DNA of 26,606 nt from an uncultured Candidatus Midichloriaceae bacterium. GTDB lineage: Bacteria > Pseudomonadota > Alphaproteobacteria > Rickettsiales > Midichloriaceae. Below, in pieces: positions 16,367-25,617 of the stretch (position 1 is the first letter of the stretch; every line of letters begins with the position of its first letter). Location: assembly GCA_905479795.1 (NCBI GenBank), contig CAJQNX010000040.1, positions 1 through 26,606 of the forward strand. Reading direction: 5' to 3'. The notes below the pieces were generated by a model that searched no databases, was not told the DNA's origin, and saw only the letters and a list, made by a program, of their open reading frames with translations. The translations under genes and the position numbers were made by a program.

Positions 16367-16588
16367 ATTAAAGTATTTTTTAAAATAATAGACTCTTTAC
16401 AAGCTTTTTTATATATGTTGTCTACGCCTATATTTTTTTTATATTCCATAAATAGCCAAAGCAACACATTGAGCTAGGCAAAACTTTGAACTTAAAGGTT
16501 TAAAAATAATTGATTTGTATATGTTTATAAAGAGATAATTAGCTAATAGATTATTTAAGATTATGTTGATGAGTATTTACATTAACCC

Positions 16589-18016
16589 TTGAAAATTTAC
16601 AAAATGTATGTCTATAATGTGAATTATCAAATGATCCTTAACTCAATGCATTACTTTTTAAGTTTAACAAGACTTGAAAGAATTAACTTTTTTTTGTTTG
16701 GTTTTGCAATTTTTTGCATTACTTTGAGTTTTATCTTTAACATTCAAAGTAATATTTCCTCTAGTATAATAAAGCCCATAAGTATTGAGATTCCTTTTAG
16801 TCAAATCAATTATAATGAAGATCTAGATGAAGAGTCGGAAAATGCTATTGAAACAATATCTGATGCACAATTCTTAAGTAATGAATATTCATATACTGTA
16901 CAGAAAGGGGACAGCCTAATAAAAATACTCTCTGAAATAGGATTCAATTCATCTAATGTATATTCCATATCAACGCAAATCAACAAATTATATGATGTTT
17001 CGAATATTTATGTTGGACAAGATATAAAATTTTTATTTAGTTCTAAAGACGGTGGTAAAATTAAAATTGGTGATTTACCAGATAATTTTACTATCCATAT
17101 AGACAGTAAAATTATTGATGGGATTTATAATCCAAGCAAAAATAATTATGATTTAAAACTTTTAAAGCAAACTATCAATAGTAGATCGAAACTGGTAAAA
17201 GGTTATGCTAGAGAAGGTTTATATAATAGCGCTGTATCTCAAGGTGCATCCCCTGGAATTGTCATGGAATATATAAAAATGTTAAGTGATGAAGTTAACT
17301 TTAAAAGGGATGTTAAGACTGATAGTGAATTTAAAATACTATTTGATTATAATGAAACTTCTGAAGGCAAAAAAGTTAGCAACGGAAACATATTGTATGC
17401 ATATTTATCAATCAACAATAAAAAATATGAAATATACCAATATAAAGACAGCAAAGGAAATATTAGCTATTATTATGGGGATGGAAGAAATTTAAAGAGC
17501 GCGTTGCTAAGTAAACCCATTAAAAACGCTCGTATATCTTCGGGTTTTGGAATGAGAATTCACCCCATTTCAAAACGCAGAACATTACATAAAGGGGTCG
17601 ACTATGCTGCAAGAACAGGTACACCTATTTTGGCAGCAGGCAATGGTGTAGTTCAGGTCGTAAGATATGGAGCAGGATATGGCAAATATCTGGCAATAAA
17701 ACATAACCATAGATACTCAACCTTGTATGCTCACATGAGTAAATTTAAGCCTGGAATTAAAAGAGGGATTGCTGTAAAACAAGGGCAAGTTATTGGATAT
17801 GTTGGCAGTACCGGCAACTCAACAGGGGCTCATTTGCATTATGAAATTAGGCAGTATGGAAAACCAATCAATCCTATAAAAGTAAAACCTCTAATTTCAA
17901 ACCCTCTTGCGGGTGAAAAACTAGTTGCCTTCAATAATCAAAAAAAGAGAATTAATGGCACCCTGCATAAAGAAAATAAAATTATGCTAGCAAAAAACAA
18001 CTCTAGTCAAAAGTAA
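16589..18016 (+). CDS. M23 (LytM) peptidoglycan endopeptidase, MepM-like
   Basis: 475 aa from TTG at 16589; ATGs at 16604, 16631 and 16646 are also possible, and none has a clear Shine-Dalgarno. A membrane segment (FFLFGFAIFCITLSFIF) is followed by an acidic linker and an OapA/LysM-like segment (YTVQKGDSLIKILSEIG). The M23 domain covers about 310-430. Zinc ligands and catalytic residues are complete: His334 and Asp338 in HKGVDYA, His382 in YAHMS, and His415/His417 in HLHYE. GMRIHP and GSTGNSTGAH are also typical. It cuts cross-links in peptidoglycan in the periplasm. It lies 9 bp before the NlpD-like gene, so an active hydrolase is paired with a probably inactive regulator. Confidence 0.93.
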   Translation: MKIYKMYVYNVNYQMILNSMHYFLSLTRLERINFFLFGFAIFCITLSFIFNIQSNISSSIIKPISIEIPFSQINYNEDLDEESENAIETISDAQFLSNEYSYTVQKGDSLIKILSEIGFNSSNVYSISTQINKLYDVSNIYVGQDIKFLFSSKDGGKIKIGDLPDNFTIHIDSKIIDGIYNPSKNNYDLKLLKQTINSRSKLVKGYAREGLYNSAVSQGASPGIVMEYIKMLSDEVNFKRDVKTDSEFKILFDYNETSEGKKVSNGNILYAYLSINNKKYEIYQYKDSKGNISYYYGDGRNLKSALLSKPIKNARISSGFGMRIHPISKRRTLHKGVDYAARTGTPILAAGNGVVQVVRYGAGYGKYLAIKHNHRYSTLYAHMSKFKPGIKRGIAVKQGQVIGYVGSTGNSTGAHLHYEIRQYGKPINPIKVKPLISNPLAGEKLVAFNNQKKRINGTLHKENKIMLAKNNSSQK

Positions 18017-18025
18017 TGGAATAAA

Positions 18026-19024
18026 ATGAAAAATAATTTTTGCAATTTTTTTATATTTTTTTTATTGTGTTTTTTAGTGGCGTGTAATTCGGTTCACACC
18101 CCCGCTATTATTGAAAACAATCAATCCATATATTTTGGTAAAAATGAAAAATATCGCTTCGTTAAAAGTCAAACGGCTCAATCAGTTAGTGAAATCGCCC
18201 AAGAATATCACGTGCCAATTAAAGAAATCAAGCGGCTAAACTCATTAAATTCTTATGATAATATTAAACCTGGAACAATTATAAAAGTACCAATAGGTAA
18301 TTACTATTTGATAAAATCAAATGATACTCTTGAAAGCATTGCTAGAATTCATGACATTGATCTTAATTTACTTGCTAAAAATAATGGCTTGTTAGTAGAC
18401 TCAGAAATATATGCTGGAGACCACATCACAATTCCAGAATTTACCAATGGCTTTGTTGAAAATGATGGATATAAGCATGTAAGTTTTGATTCTTCTGCTG
18501 TGCAGAATGAGGAAAATCATGAAGAAATACAAAATAACGATCAAATTGATGCAAATCAAAAAAAGGATGATGATTTAAACGTATTGACCGCAAAAAACAA
18601 TGTTCTTGTAGCGCCAAAATCGAAAATCGAAAATGAGTTTTTTAAAAATCAATACCCTATAAATTCCAAAGATTTTACATGGCCAATTAATGGTCATGTA
18701 ATAAAAACCTATGGAGATCATAACGGAAAATTTAATGAGGGGATTAATATAATTGCAGAAAAAGGCGCTCCTGTGAAAGCTGCATCAAGAGGCGAAGTAG
18801 TTTATTTAGGTAATCAACAAGGATATGGAAATTTGCTTATAATTAGACATAACAATGGATATATGACTGCTTATTCTAATTTAGATAAATTTTTAGTTAA
18901 AAAAGGACAGATAGTTAATAAAAGTACTCAAATCGCTACTGTTGGTAATTCAGCAAATTTAGATAGACCCCAGTTGCAATTTTCAATGAAAAAAGGTAAT
19001 AATACCATTAACCCTGATGGATAA
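18026..19024 (+). CDS. NlpD-like LysM/LytM lipoprotein, catalytically degenerate
   Basis: 332 aa. The signal ends in a lipobox, LVAC, with the acylated Cys20. Two LysM-like repeats follow (YRFVKSQTAQSVSEIAQEYHV... and YYLIKSNDTLESIARIHDIDL...), then a polar linker and a LytM domain at about 215-330. The M23 ligands are lost: the HxxxD motif reads EGINI and the HxH motif reads LQFSM. This is the NlpD/EnvC situation, in which a dead LytM domain activates N-acetylmuramyl amidases during division rather than cutting. The domain ends early at NPDG, near the usual end of the fold. metG follows after 17 bp. Confidence 0.87.
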   Translation: MKNNFCNFFIFFLLCFLVACNSVHTPAIIENNQSIYFGKNEKYRFVKSQTAQSVSEIAQEYHVPIKEIKRLNSLNSYDNIKPGTIIKVPIGNYYLIKSNDTLESIARIHDIDLNLLAKNNGLLVDSEIYAGDHITIPEFTNGFVENDGYKHVSFDSSAVQNEENHEEIQNNDQIDANQKKDDDLNVLTAKNNVLVAPKSKIENEFFKNQYPINSKDFTWPINGHVIKTYGDHNGKFNEGINIIAEKGAPVKAASRGEVVYLGNQQGYGNLLIIRHNNGYMTAYSNLDKFLVKKGQIVNKSTQIATVGNSANLDRPQLQFSMKKGNNTINPDG

Positions 19025-19041
19025 AGTATAAATTACATCTA

Positions 19042-20556
19042 ATGAAGAACAAATTCTATATCACCACCCCTATTTACTATGTAAATGACAAGCCTCATAT
19101 AGGACATGCCTATACCAATATAGCATCTGATGTAATAGCAAGGTTTAAGAGTTTAGATGGATATGAGGTAAAATTTTTAACCGGTACTGATGAACATGGT
19201 CAAAAAGTTGAAAAGTCTGCACACAAAAATTCGATTAATACTCAAGAATACGTGGATAAGATCGCTCAAAATTTTATAAATTTAACTAAAGATTTAAATT
19301 TATCTAATGATGATTTTATCAGAACAACAGAAAAAAGGCATAAAAGCTTTGTGCAAAATATATGGCAAAAATTAATAAATAATAATCAAATTTATTTAGG
19401 TAAATACTCCGGATGGTATTCTATTAGAGACGAAGCCTACTTTTTAGAATCTGAATTAGTTGATGGAAAAGCTCCTTCAGGTGCACCAGTGGAATGGATT
19501 GAAGAGCCTAGTTATTTTTTTAAATTAGCATCTTTACAGCAAAAATTATTGGATTTTTATAATGATAATCCAGATTTTATTCAGCCTGAAAGTAGAAAAA
19601 ATGAAGTGATTTCCTTTGTGAAGTCTGGATTGAAAGACCTTTCTGTTTCAAGAACATCTTTTAAATGGGGAATAAAAGTACCAAACGACGATAATCACGT
19701 TATATACGTATGGCTTGATGCACTATTTAATTATATCTCTGCATTAAATGATACAGATGTATCGTTTTGGCCAGCTACTTTACACGTTGTTGGTAAGGAT
19801 ATACTGAGATTTCACGCAGTATATTGGCCAGCATTTCTTATGGCTGCAAATTTACCAATGCCAAAACAAATTTTTGCACACGGTTGGTGGACTAATAACG
19901 GTGAGAAAATATCAAAATCTACAGGAAATGTTATTGATCCTTATGATATTATTGAAAAATATAATCTAGATTATTTTAGATACTATTTAATAAGGGAAAT
20001 AACTTTTGGAAACGATGGAAATTTCTCAGAAGATAGTTTTATAGAAAGAATAAATTCTGAATTAGTTAATAAAATTGGAAACCTAATTTTTAGAACAGTA
20101 AATTTAATATATAAAAATTGTGAGCAAAAAATTCCTACGCCTGATGAACTTCATGAAAAGGATACCAAATTATTAAATGACTCTTATGGGGCTATATCAG
20201 AAATAAGAAATTGTATTGACAATCAATCTTTAAAACAAGCATTGGAACAAATTATTATATTATCAAATAGCGCTAATGTATATATAGATGAGGAAGCTCC
20301 TTGGAAGCTGAAATCCACAGATCTAAAAAGAATGTGCACGGTATTATATGTTATATCTGAAGCTATAAGAATTATCGCTATATTACTTCAGCCATTTATC
20401 CCAGATACTGCCAAAAATATACTTGATTATTTTAGCATCAAACAAAGAAGCCTTGATGTTCTTTCAAAATCATACTCAATTAATTCTGGAATAGTTTTAA
20501 ACAAACCAGAGATTTTTTTTAAAAAAATTGAAATAGATAAAATCAATGAATCTTGA
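19042..20556 (+). CDS. metG: Methionyl-tRNA synthetase
   Basis: 504 aa. The HIGH motif is PHIGH at 18-22 and the KMSKS loop is KISKS at 289-293 (GEKISKSTGN). The connective domain has SGWYSIRDEAYF instead of Cys-x-x-Cys knuckles, so this is the zinc-free type without the C-terminal dimerisation domain. It charges tRNA-Met, including the initiator that Fmt formylates. The last 11 bp, including the TGA stop, overlap the start of sdhE. It belongs to a five-gene run with short gaps or overlaps (M23, NlpD-like, metG, sdhE, lpxB). Confidence 0.97.
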   Translation: MKNKFYITTPIYYVNDKPHIGHAYTNIASDVIARFKSLDGYEVKFLTGTDEHGQKVEKSAHKNSINTQEYVDKIAQNFINLTKDLNLSNDDFIRTTEKRHKSFVQNIWQKLINNNQIYLGKYSGWYSIRDEAYFLESELVDGKAPSGAPVEWIEEPSYFFKLASLQQKLLDFYNDNPDFIQPESRKNEVISFVKSGLKDLSVSRTSFKWGIKVPNDDNHVIYVWLDALFNYISALNDTDVSFWPATLHVVGKDILRFHAVYWPAFLMAANLPMPKQIFAHGWWTNNGEKISKSTGNVIDPYDIIEKYNLDYFRYYLIREITFGNDGNFSEDSFIERINSELVNKIGNLIFRTVNLIYKNCEQKIPTPDELHEKDTKLLNDSYGAISEIRNCIDNQSLKQALEQIIILSNSANVYIDEEAPWKLKSTDLKRMCTVLYVISEAIRIIAILLQPFIPDTAKNILDYFSIKQRSLDVLSKSYSINSGIVLNKPEIFFKKIEIDKINES

Positions 20557-20818
20557 TCATTTAAAAAAGAAATTATTCTATCAGAGTGCACATAGAGGGT
20601 GCAAGGAGTTAGATATAATTTTAGGCAGCTTTGCTGAAAATTTTTTGATGAATTTAGAATATGAATCAATTAAATTATATGAAAAATTGCTTCAAGCCCC
20701 AGATAATGATATATATAATTGGATAATAGAAAAAACTCCTCCTCCTAAGCAATATGACACTAAGCTTTTGAAACGTATTATTTCGTTCAATAAGAAAAAG
20801 CATGAAATATCCTTATAA
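20546..20818 (+). CDS. sdhE: Succinate dehydrogenase flavinylation factor SdhE
   Basis: 90 aa, normal size. The motif AHRGCKELDIILGSFA at 15-30 corresponds to the conserved RRGxxELDxxLxxF of SdhE/YgfY, with His in place of the first Arg. The rest is helical with Tyr and Leu positions fitting the family (EYESIKLYEKLLQAPDNDIYNWI). SdhE helps attach FAD covalently to SdhA. The ATG lies inside the end of metG and the last 17 bp overlap lpxB, suggesting translational coupling. No sdh genes are nearby. Confidence 0.88.
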   Translation: MNLDHLKKKLFYQSAHRGCKELDIILGSFAENFLMNLEYESIKLYEKLLQAPDNDIYNWIIEKTPPPKQYDTKLLKRIISFNKKKHEISL

Positions 20819-21959
20819 ATTATTTTTATCTGTCGGAGAGGCATCTGGTGATATTTTAGCTATCAATCTCATGAAGGATTTAAAGGCGAACCCTGAGTGC
20901 AAATTTAAATTTTATGGAATAGCAGGCGAAAGAATGATTAAAGAAGGGGATATTACAAGTATTTTTCCTAGCAAAGAATTATCAATAACGGGTTATTTAG
21001 AAATTTTACCAAAGATATTTAAAATTTTATTTCGACTATTTCAAACAATTTTTTTTATAAAAAAATTAAAGCCAGATTTAATCATTACTATTGATTCACC
21101 AGGATTTAACTTTCCATTGGTAAAGCTAATAAAAAAGTTTTTAAAATTAAATATACCAATAATTCATTATGTAGCTCCTACAGTTTGGGCATATAAACCA
21201 GAGCGTGCTCAGAAGTGTGCAAAATTATTTAATCACATGTTGGTAATCTTTCCATTTGAAAAAAAATATTTTGATAAAGCGGGTTTAAAATGCAGTTATG
21301 TTGGTAATCCAACAATTGAAAATGGTTCTAGTTTTAGTCAGGTAGACAAGTATAGTATAAGAAAAAAATATAATTTAGCCGGTAAAAAAATTATAACGAT
21401 AATTCCAGGAAGTAGAAACAATGAACTAAAATATCACCTTCCTATATTGCAACAATATATGGATGAACTTAGCAAAAGATATAAAGATATATTTTTTATA
21501 GTACCCACTCTAGAGCATTTAGAAAAAACAATTAAAAAGCATTTAAACTGTAATAATTTAATCATTGCCAAAAATGATATAGATAAAAATAGTTTAATTA
21601 ATATAAGTGATTTAATTTTATGTAAATCAGGAACGAGTGTTTTGGAATCTATTACAAAAAAAATACCAATTATTGTTTTTTATAAAATGAATAGGCTTAC
21701 TGCTTATCTAATTAGAAAAAAACTTAAAATTCAATATATTACCATTTGCAATATAGTAATGAACAAAATGATTATTCCAGAATTACTTCAGGAAAATTTT
21801 AATTTACAAAATCTCCTACTTGAGTCTGACATACTTATTAACAAAAAAGAAAACAAATCAGAACAATTAGATGATTTTGATTTGTTTTTAGCAAGATTTA
21901 ATTCATCAAAAATAGAGAAACAAAAAGCATCGGAAATTATATTAAAGTATTTGAAATAA
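20802..21959 (+). CDS. lpxB: Lipid-A-disaccharide synthase
   Basis: 385 aa, full length. The start SVGEASGDILAINLM, then ITIDSPGFNFPLVKLIKK, HYVAPTVWAYKPERA, VGNPTIENGS, IPGSRNNELKYHLP and LCKSGTSVLESI are the family's signature segments in order. The enzyme joins UDP-diacylglucosamine and lipid X at the inner membrane to make the lipid A disaccharide. Its presence argues for LPS in this organism, which Anaplasmataceae lack. It overlaps sdhE by 17 bp. No other lpx gene lies in the window. The sequence is slightly degenerate in A/T-rich stretches but uninterrupted. Confidence 0.96.
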   Translation: MKYPYKLFLSVGEASGDILAINLMKDLKANPECKFKFYGIAGERMIKEGDITSIFPSKELSITGYLEILPKIFKILFRLFQTIFFIKKLKPDLIITIDSPGFNFPLVKLIKKFLKLNIPIIHYVAPTVWAYKPERAQKCAKLFNHMLVIFPFEKKYFDKAGLKCSYVGNPTIENGSSFSQVDKYSIRKKYNLAGKKIITIIPGSRNNELKYHLPILQQYMDELSKRYKDIFFIVPTLEHLEKTIKKHLNCNNLIIAKNDIDKNSLINISDLILCKSGTSVLESITKKIPIIVFYKMNRLTAYLIRKKLKIQYITICNIVMNKMIIPELLQENFNLQNLLLESDILINKKENKSEQLDDFDLFLARFNSSKIEKQKASEIILKYLK

Positions 21960-22101
21960 TAATGTGTTGCGCAACAAATTTTACTACTATCAAAGTAATT
22001 AAAACCATAATCATGTTTGCTAAAAATAAATCCTTTTTTCAACGTGCCACTAGCCTCTTGATTTACTTACCCTATTAGAGTATTTTCAACCGTTAACTAA
22101 T

Positions 22102-23566
22102 TTGTACAATATAAATAACCGCTTAATCACTTTGCACAAGATGTTATATTCTCAATTTTCACCTCAAGCACTCTTTGCTAAAATGACTATAAATAACGAT
22201 TTTGTTGCAAAGAAACATCAAAAAATTAATTCTTATATTTATGATCAATTAATAAAATTTCTTTCTAACTCAGAGATTGATTTTTCCTATGGCCAGCCGC
22301 CTAATAATGCGTTGATCCCATTTTTTAGCAAATTATCTACTGAAAATTATGATAATGACATTAGATTATCATAATTTTTTATCAAAATCCTTAAACTATT
22401 TATTCAAGCTCTTGAAGAGAAAGATGATAAAGAAGGATTTAAATCCCTTATAAGGGATTTATTTAAAATAATCGGTGACAAATCTTTACTATGTCGAGAT
22501 ATAAAATGGTTTTTTAAAGACCAGTTTCATAATGACTACAATAGTTTTGGTGAGATAGCTGATATTATACAATCTCCACATGAATTTTGGGAATTTAAAT
22601 ATAAAAACATTGCTTTTTTAGACGCTAAAAGCAACTATTCATCAAGTAAAACACCCTCTATTATGCATCATTTGCATAATATAACAGGAGAAGATAAAAG
22701 AGAAATTAGTGATAATGATTTTGAGAATATAAAAGCAACTCATGATCTATTGAAAACAAAATCAGCATATGATTGGCAACACATAGTATGGACTAACAAT
22801 AAAGTATTAATGCCAAATTCCCTTAAAAAACTTGCATATATAGGGGTGCAAGTGAATGAATTAGATCACTATAAATATAGCTTGCCCAAATATAACCTTG
22901 TACAGAAAAATATAGCTATTTCAGATGTTGGTAAGGCAGTAGATATAGCAAAATTATCAGTGATTTATAAATTTGGTGGAGTTTACGCAGATTTAAATGA
23001 TAAATTTTTTAAAATTTTAGATGCAGAAATATGCAATTTTAATTTTCTCGCAACTTCCCTAACTGACTCATATGAAGTTGAAAATTTCTTCTTTACTGCC
23101 TCTAAAAAACACCCAATATTACGTACCTGCCTAAATGATATAGAGCGAAACTTATCATTAGAAACTGCACCATCTTGGCTGCATTCATACTATGAAGGTA
23201 ATAACTACTTGCGATGGAGCTACTGATTTGTTTACATATAGACCATTTATGTGGTCTATATATAAGGCTGGTCATAGAAACGGCAATATAGATGCAGTAT
23301 ATCCACCAAGCAAAGCAAGCAACATAGAGTTTCCAGAAGGTCTTTTTATTTATAACACCACTTTGGATTTTATTTTAAATGCAATACATACCTTACTATA
23401 TGATAGTAGCTCTCAATTTATTGAATCTTGTATAAAAGATGAGGAATATGAAGAAAGTGATTATAACTTAGGAATGAGAGACAATTTATTGTATTCTTGT
23501 ATGGCACATTATCCGTTTGAGAATAAACTTCTTATTGATGAAGATGGAAGTTATAGCGGTTCTTAG
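22102..23566 (+). pseudogene. DXD-type glycosyltransferase, broken by one stop and one frameshift
   Basis: One frame runs from about 22102 (TTG; ATG at 22141) to 23226 and is interrupted only by TAA at 22372-22374. The reading then continues in the +1 frame, joining near 23200 and ending at 23566. Together they would make roughly 480 residues. The core has IVWTNNK, then AVDIAKLSVIYKFGGVYADL with the DXD-like Asp-Leu-Asn-Asp, as in sugar-binding glycosyltransferases of the TcdA/TcdB and Och1 type. DATDLFTYRPF-like sequence follows. Such genes in intracellular bacteria often modify host or surface targets. Two defects suggest it is dead unless one is a sequencing error. The first 90-aa piece and the 187-aa middle piece could still be translated separately. 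Confidence 0.72.
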
Positions 23567-23581
23567 ACTACAGTAGTCTAA
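23563..23581. repeat. 9-bp inverted repeat between convergent genes
   Basis: TTAGACTAC and GTAGTCTAA flank a single A. It spans the glycosyltransferase stop and sits between convergent units, so it could act as a bidirectional terminator in cruciform or hairpin form. A 1-nt loop forces opening of the inner pairs, and the T tract is lacking. Confidence 0.4.
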
Positions 23582-23648
23582 TTAAATGGCACTGCTGCAA
23601 ATAGGAATAAAAAGTTAAAAAGTTCTAAAATATAGATCTAGATAGTAT

Positions 23649-24854
23649 TTATAAAGCTTGTCCTAAATCTTCAATTAGCTCCCCTAATTTTTGAATACCC
23701 TCTATAATGTGTTCTGAGTTACAATAGGTGAAATTTAAACGCATCGTATTTCTAGCTTTTAATTTTTTATCACTAGAAAACACTTCTCCTGGCATAAAAG
23801 CTACCCCATATTTCTTCAGTGAAATATTAAGAAGTTGACAAGTATCGATGTCATTCTCCAGCTCCACCCAAATAAACATACCATTATTTGGTACTTTATA
23901 TCGCGTGTTTTGTGGAAAATATTTTCTTAATGCCCCAATCATCACATCTCTTTGAGCTTTATATTTTATCCGCAATTTATCTAGATGGTCATTTAGCTGA
24001 TTTTGAGCTAAAAAGTCCGCAAGAATTCTTTGTGAGAAAGTTGCTGTATTTAAGTCTGTGGCTTCCTTTATTATATTTAATTTATCTATTAAATTCTCAG
24101 GCACAATCATCCAACCTACTTTAAGTGAAGGCATTAAGATTTTGGAAAAAGTGCTAATATAAAATACCCAATCAGAATTGATTGACCTCAAAGGAAGCGT
24201 TGGTTTTTCATAATATAAAAATCCATATGGATCATCTTCTATAATTGGAATTTTATATTTTTTGGCCAATGCAACCAATTTTAATCGAGCAGTAAATGGC
24301 ATATTTATCGCAAGTGGATTATGACCATCAGCAATTATATATATAAATTTTGGCCTAATCCCCGCTTTAAGGTGTAGCTCCAACTCATCAATATCAATTC
24401 CAGAATCTCTTGTATTAACAGTAATGACATCCAATTCAAATGGCTTAATTGCTAGCATAAAACCTGGATAAATTAGTTTTTCAACAATAATTTTATCTTT
24501 ATGATTTAAAAACAGTTTTGCCAATAAACTAATCCCCTCCTGCCCTCCAGTTGTTAAAAAAACTTGTTCCTCTCTACAAGACACACCCCTTTCCTTCATA
24601 ATTGAAACTATTTGTCTTTTAAACTTCTTCGATGGAGGTGCATATTGAAAATTACTACTATCTTCGTGCAAACAATTTATTATTGATTTCTCTAAAGCAG
24701 ATATAGGAAATAACTGAGAAGATGGCAATCCTAGTGCAAATGATATTTTAATACGACCTTTTTCTGCTTCAAGCATTTGCCTAATAACATTTTGTTTTGG
24801 ATTTAGAACCCAGCTAGCATACTTATCTTCATAAAAAAACTTACTATCTGACAT
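23649..24854 (-). CDS. PLP-dependent class I/II aminotransferase, 2-aminoadipate (LysN)-like
   Basis: 401 aa, intact. The Schiff-base Lys is K238 in STFSKILMPSLKVGW. D207/D208 in IIEDDPYGFL bind the pyridine nitrogen, and a C-terminal Arg in NTMRLNFTY should bind the substrate carboxylate. SFALGLPSSQLFPISAL and YAPPSKKFKRQI fit the subgroup that includes LysN and MocR-type aminotransferases. It lacks a GntR HTH, so it is an enzyme rather than a regulator. The usual (D/F)QNPTG loop reads DGHNPLAIN: the Asn is kept but the Gln and the Thr-Gly are not, so its substrate may differ. It lies among broken genes. Transfer from another bacterium is possible but not shown. Confidence 0.85.
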   Translation of the reverse strand: MSDSKFFYEDKYASWVLNPKQNVIRQMLEAEKGRIKISFALGLPSSQLFPISALEKSIINCLHEDSSNFQYAPPSKKFKRQIVSIMKERGVSCREEQVFLTTGGQEGISLLAKLFLNHKDKIIVEKLIYPGFMLAIKPFELDVITVNTRDSGIDIDELELHLKAGIRPKFIYIIADGHNPLAINMPFTARLKLVALAKKYKIPIIEDDPYGFLYYEKPTLPLRSINSDWVFYISTFSKILMPSLKVGWMIVPENLIDKLNIIKEATDLNTATFSQRILADFLAQNQLNDHLDKLRIKYKAQRDVMIGALRKYFPQNTRYKVPNNGMFIWVELENDIDTCQLLNISLKKYGVAFMPGEVFSSDKKLKARNTMRLNFTYCNSEHIIEGIQKLGELIEDLGQAL

Positions 24855-24956
24855 ATCAATTAACTAGACTTCTATTTTTCTTTAATATCCTAATTAAGTC
24901 AATTGCTATATAAATTGCAATGCTAGCATAAATATGTAATTTAGATTTTAGTAATT

Positions 24957-25089
24957 TTAACATTTTTCCATGTTTAACTTAATTAATTTATTTAGTCCAA
25001 TTAGTGCTAATTCTGGGATTGTAACCTCAAGTAATTTATCATCTTTATATAATTCACTAAACCCTCCCGTACCTATTATTAAGAAATTT
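24957..25089 (-). pseudogene. coaX: C-terminal remnant of type III pantothenate kinase
   Basis: The minus-strand frame reads NFLIIGTGGFSELYKDDKLL, then IPELALIGLNKLIKLN. This matches the end of CoaX, with the (A/G)TGG loop and the final PxLxLxGL helix. Everything before the TGG strand is missing, so the start and the phosphoryl-transfer site are gone. It begins within the P-loop remnant, in a different frame. Confidence 0.5.
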
Positions 25090-25164
25090 TACAGAGGCTA
25101 ATAGTGTTGTCGTTTTACCTGCGCCTGGCATTCCTTCAACTGCTATACAAAGGCCTTGGGTCAT
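25057..25164 (-). pseudogene. N-terminal remnant of a P-loop NTPase or nucleoside kinase
   Basis: 35 codons beginning MTQGLCIAVEGMPGAGKTTTLL, with a clear Walker A (GMPGAGKTT), end at TAG where the CoaX remnant takes over. The ATG lies 4 bp after the Nudix stop (TAG CAAA ATG), a spacing typical of coupled genes. The VEG-x-x-GAGKTT form recalls thymidylate/deoxynucleoside kinases, but only about 35 residues survive. Confidence 0.5.
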
Positions 25165-25168
25165 TTTG

Positions 25169-25591
25169 CTAAAAATTTATAAATTGAAGTATTTGAGGTG
25201 GATAAATAGTATATTTATCCAAATCTTCATATGATACCCATTTTGCTACTCTATTATTACTTTGTTCTTTTACTGGGATAGCATCCACTTCATATAACGC
25301 TTTATCCGCAAGTGTTATAGCGTACAAATATACAATTTCATGTTTTGGCTGATTATTAAAGATAAATATATTTTCAAAGTTTCCGAGTAAATTTAAGTTA
25401 GATACTTTAGTATTTATTTCTTCATTTACTTCTCTTATCATTGCTTGCTTACTTGTTTCGCCAAATTCTATTTCACCACCTATAGGTCTGAGAAAACATA
25501 AATTTTTTCCTGGATCTTTCATCTGATCAAATAAAAATTTATTACCATCCCTAATTAAACCCAGAGCAATTATTCTAATATTTTGATTCAT
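25169..25591 (-). CDS. Nudix hydrolase
   Basis: 140 aa. The Nudix box is complete: G39-x5-E45-x7-R53-E54-V55-x-E57-E58-I59 (GGEIEFGE...REVNEEI). That keeps the metal-binding Glu residues that hydrolyse a nucleoside diphosphate linked to another group. The fold's other parts fit: IRIIALGLIRDGNKFLFDQ before the box, and a beta-rich second half ending in a Trp-Val strand (VAKWVSYEDLDKYTI). The substrate cannot be deduced. It sits beside a truncated kinase-like gene, perhaps originally a nucleotide-metabolism pair. It is the only intact gene between the aminotransferase and the second IS copy. Confidence 0.88.
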   Translation of the reverse strand: MNQNIRIIALGLIRDGNKFLFDQMKDPGKNLCFLRPIGGEIEFGETSKQAMIREVNEEINTKVSNLNLLGNFENIFIFNNQPKHEIVYLYAITLADKALYEVDAIPVKEQSNNRVAKWVSYEDLDKYTIYPPQILQFINF

Positions 25592-25617
25592 ATTTATTAA
25601 CAGCAGTTATAAAGTTA

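Noticed and set aside
16367..16588. Possible gene remnant upstream of the M23 gene (minus-strand frame MLLWLFMEYKKN...)
   Set aside because: The frame is open but low in complexity and overlaps the upstream gene antisense; no family motif is recognisable.
21965..21976. TGTTGCGCAACA palindrome after lpxB
   Set aside because: Only 12 bp with no loop and no T run; it could be an operator or chance, with no second copy seen.
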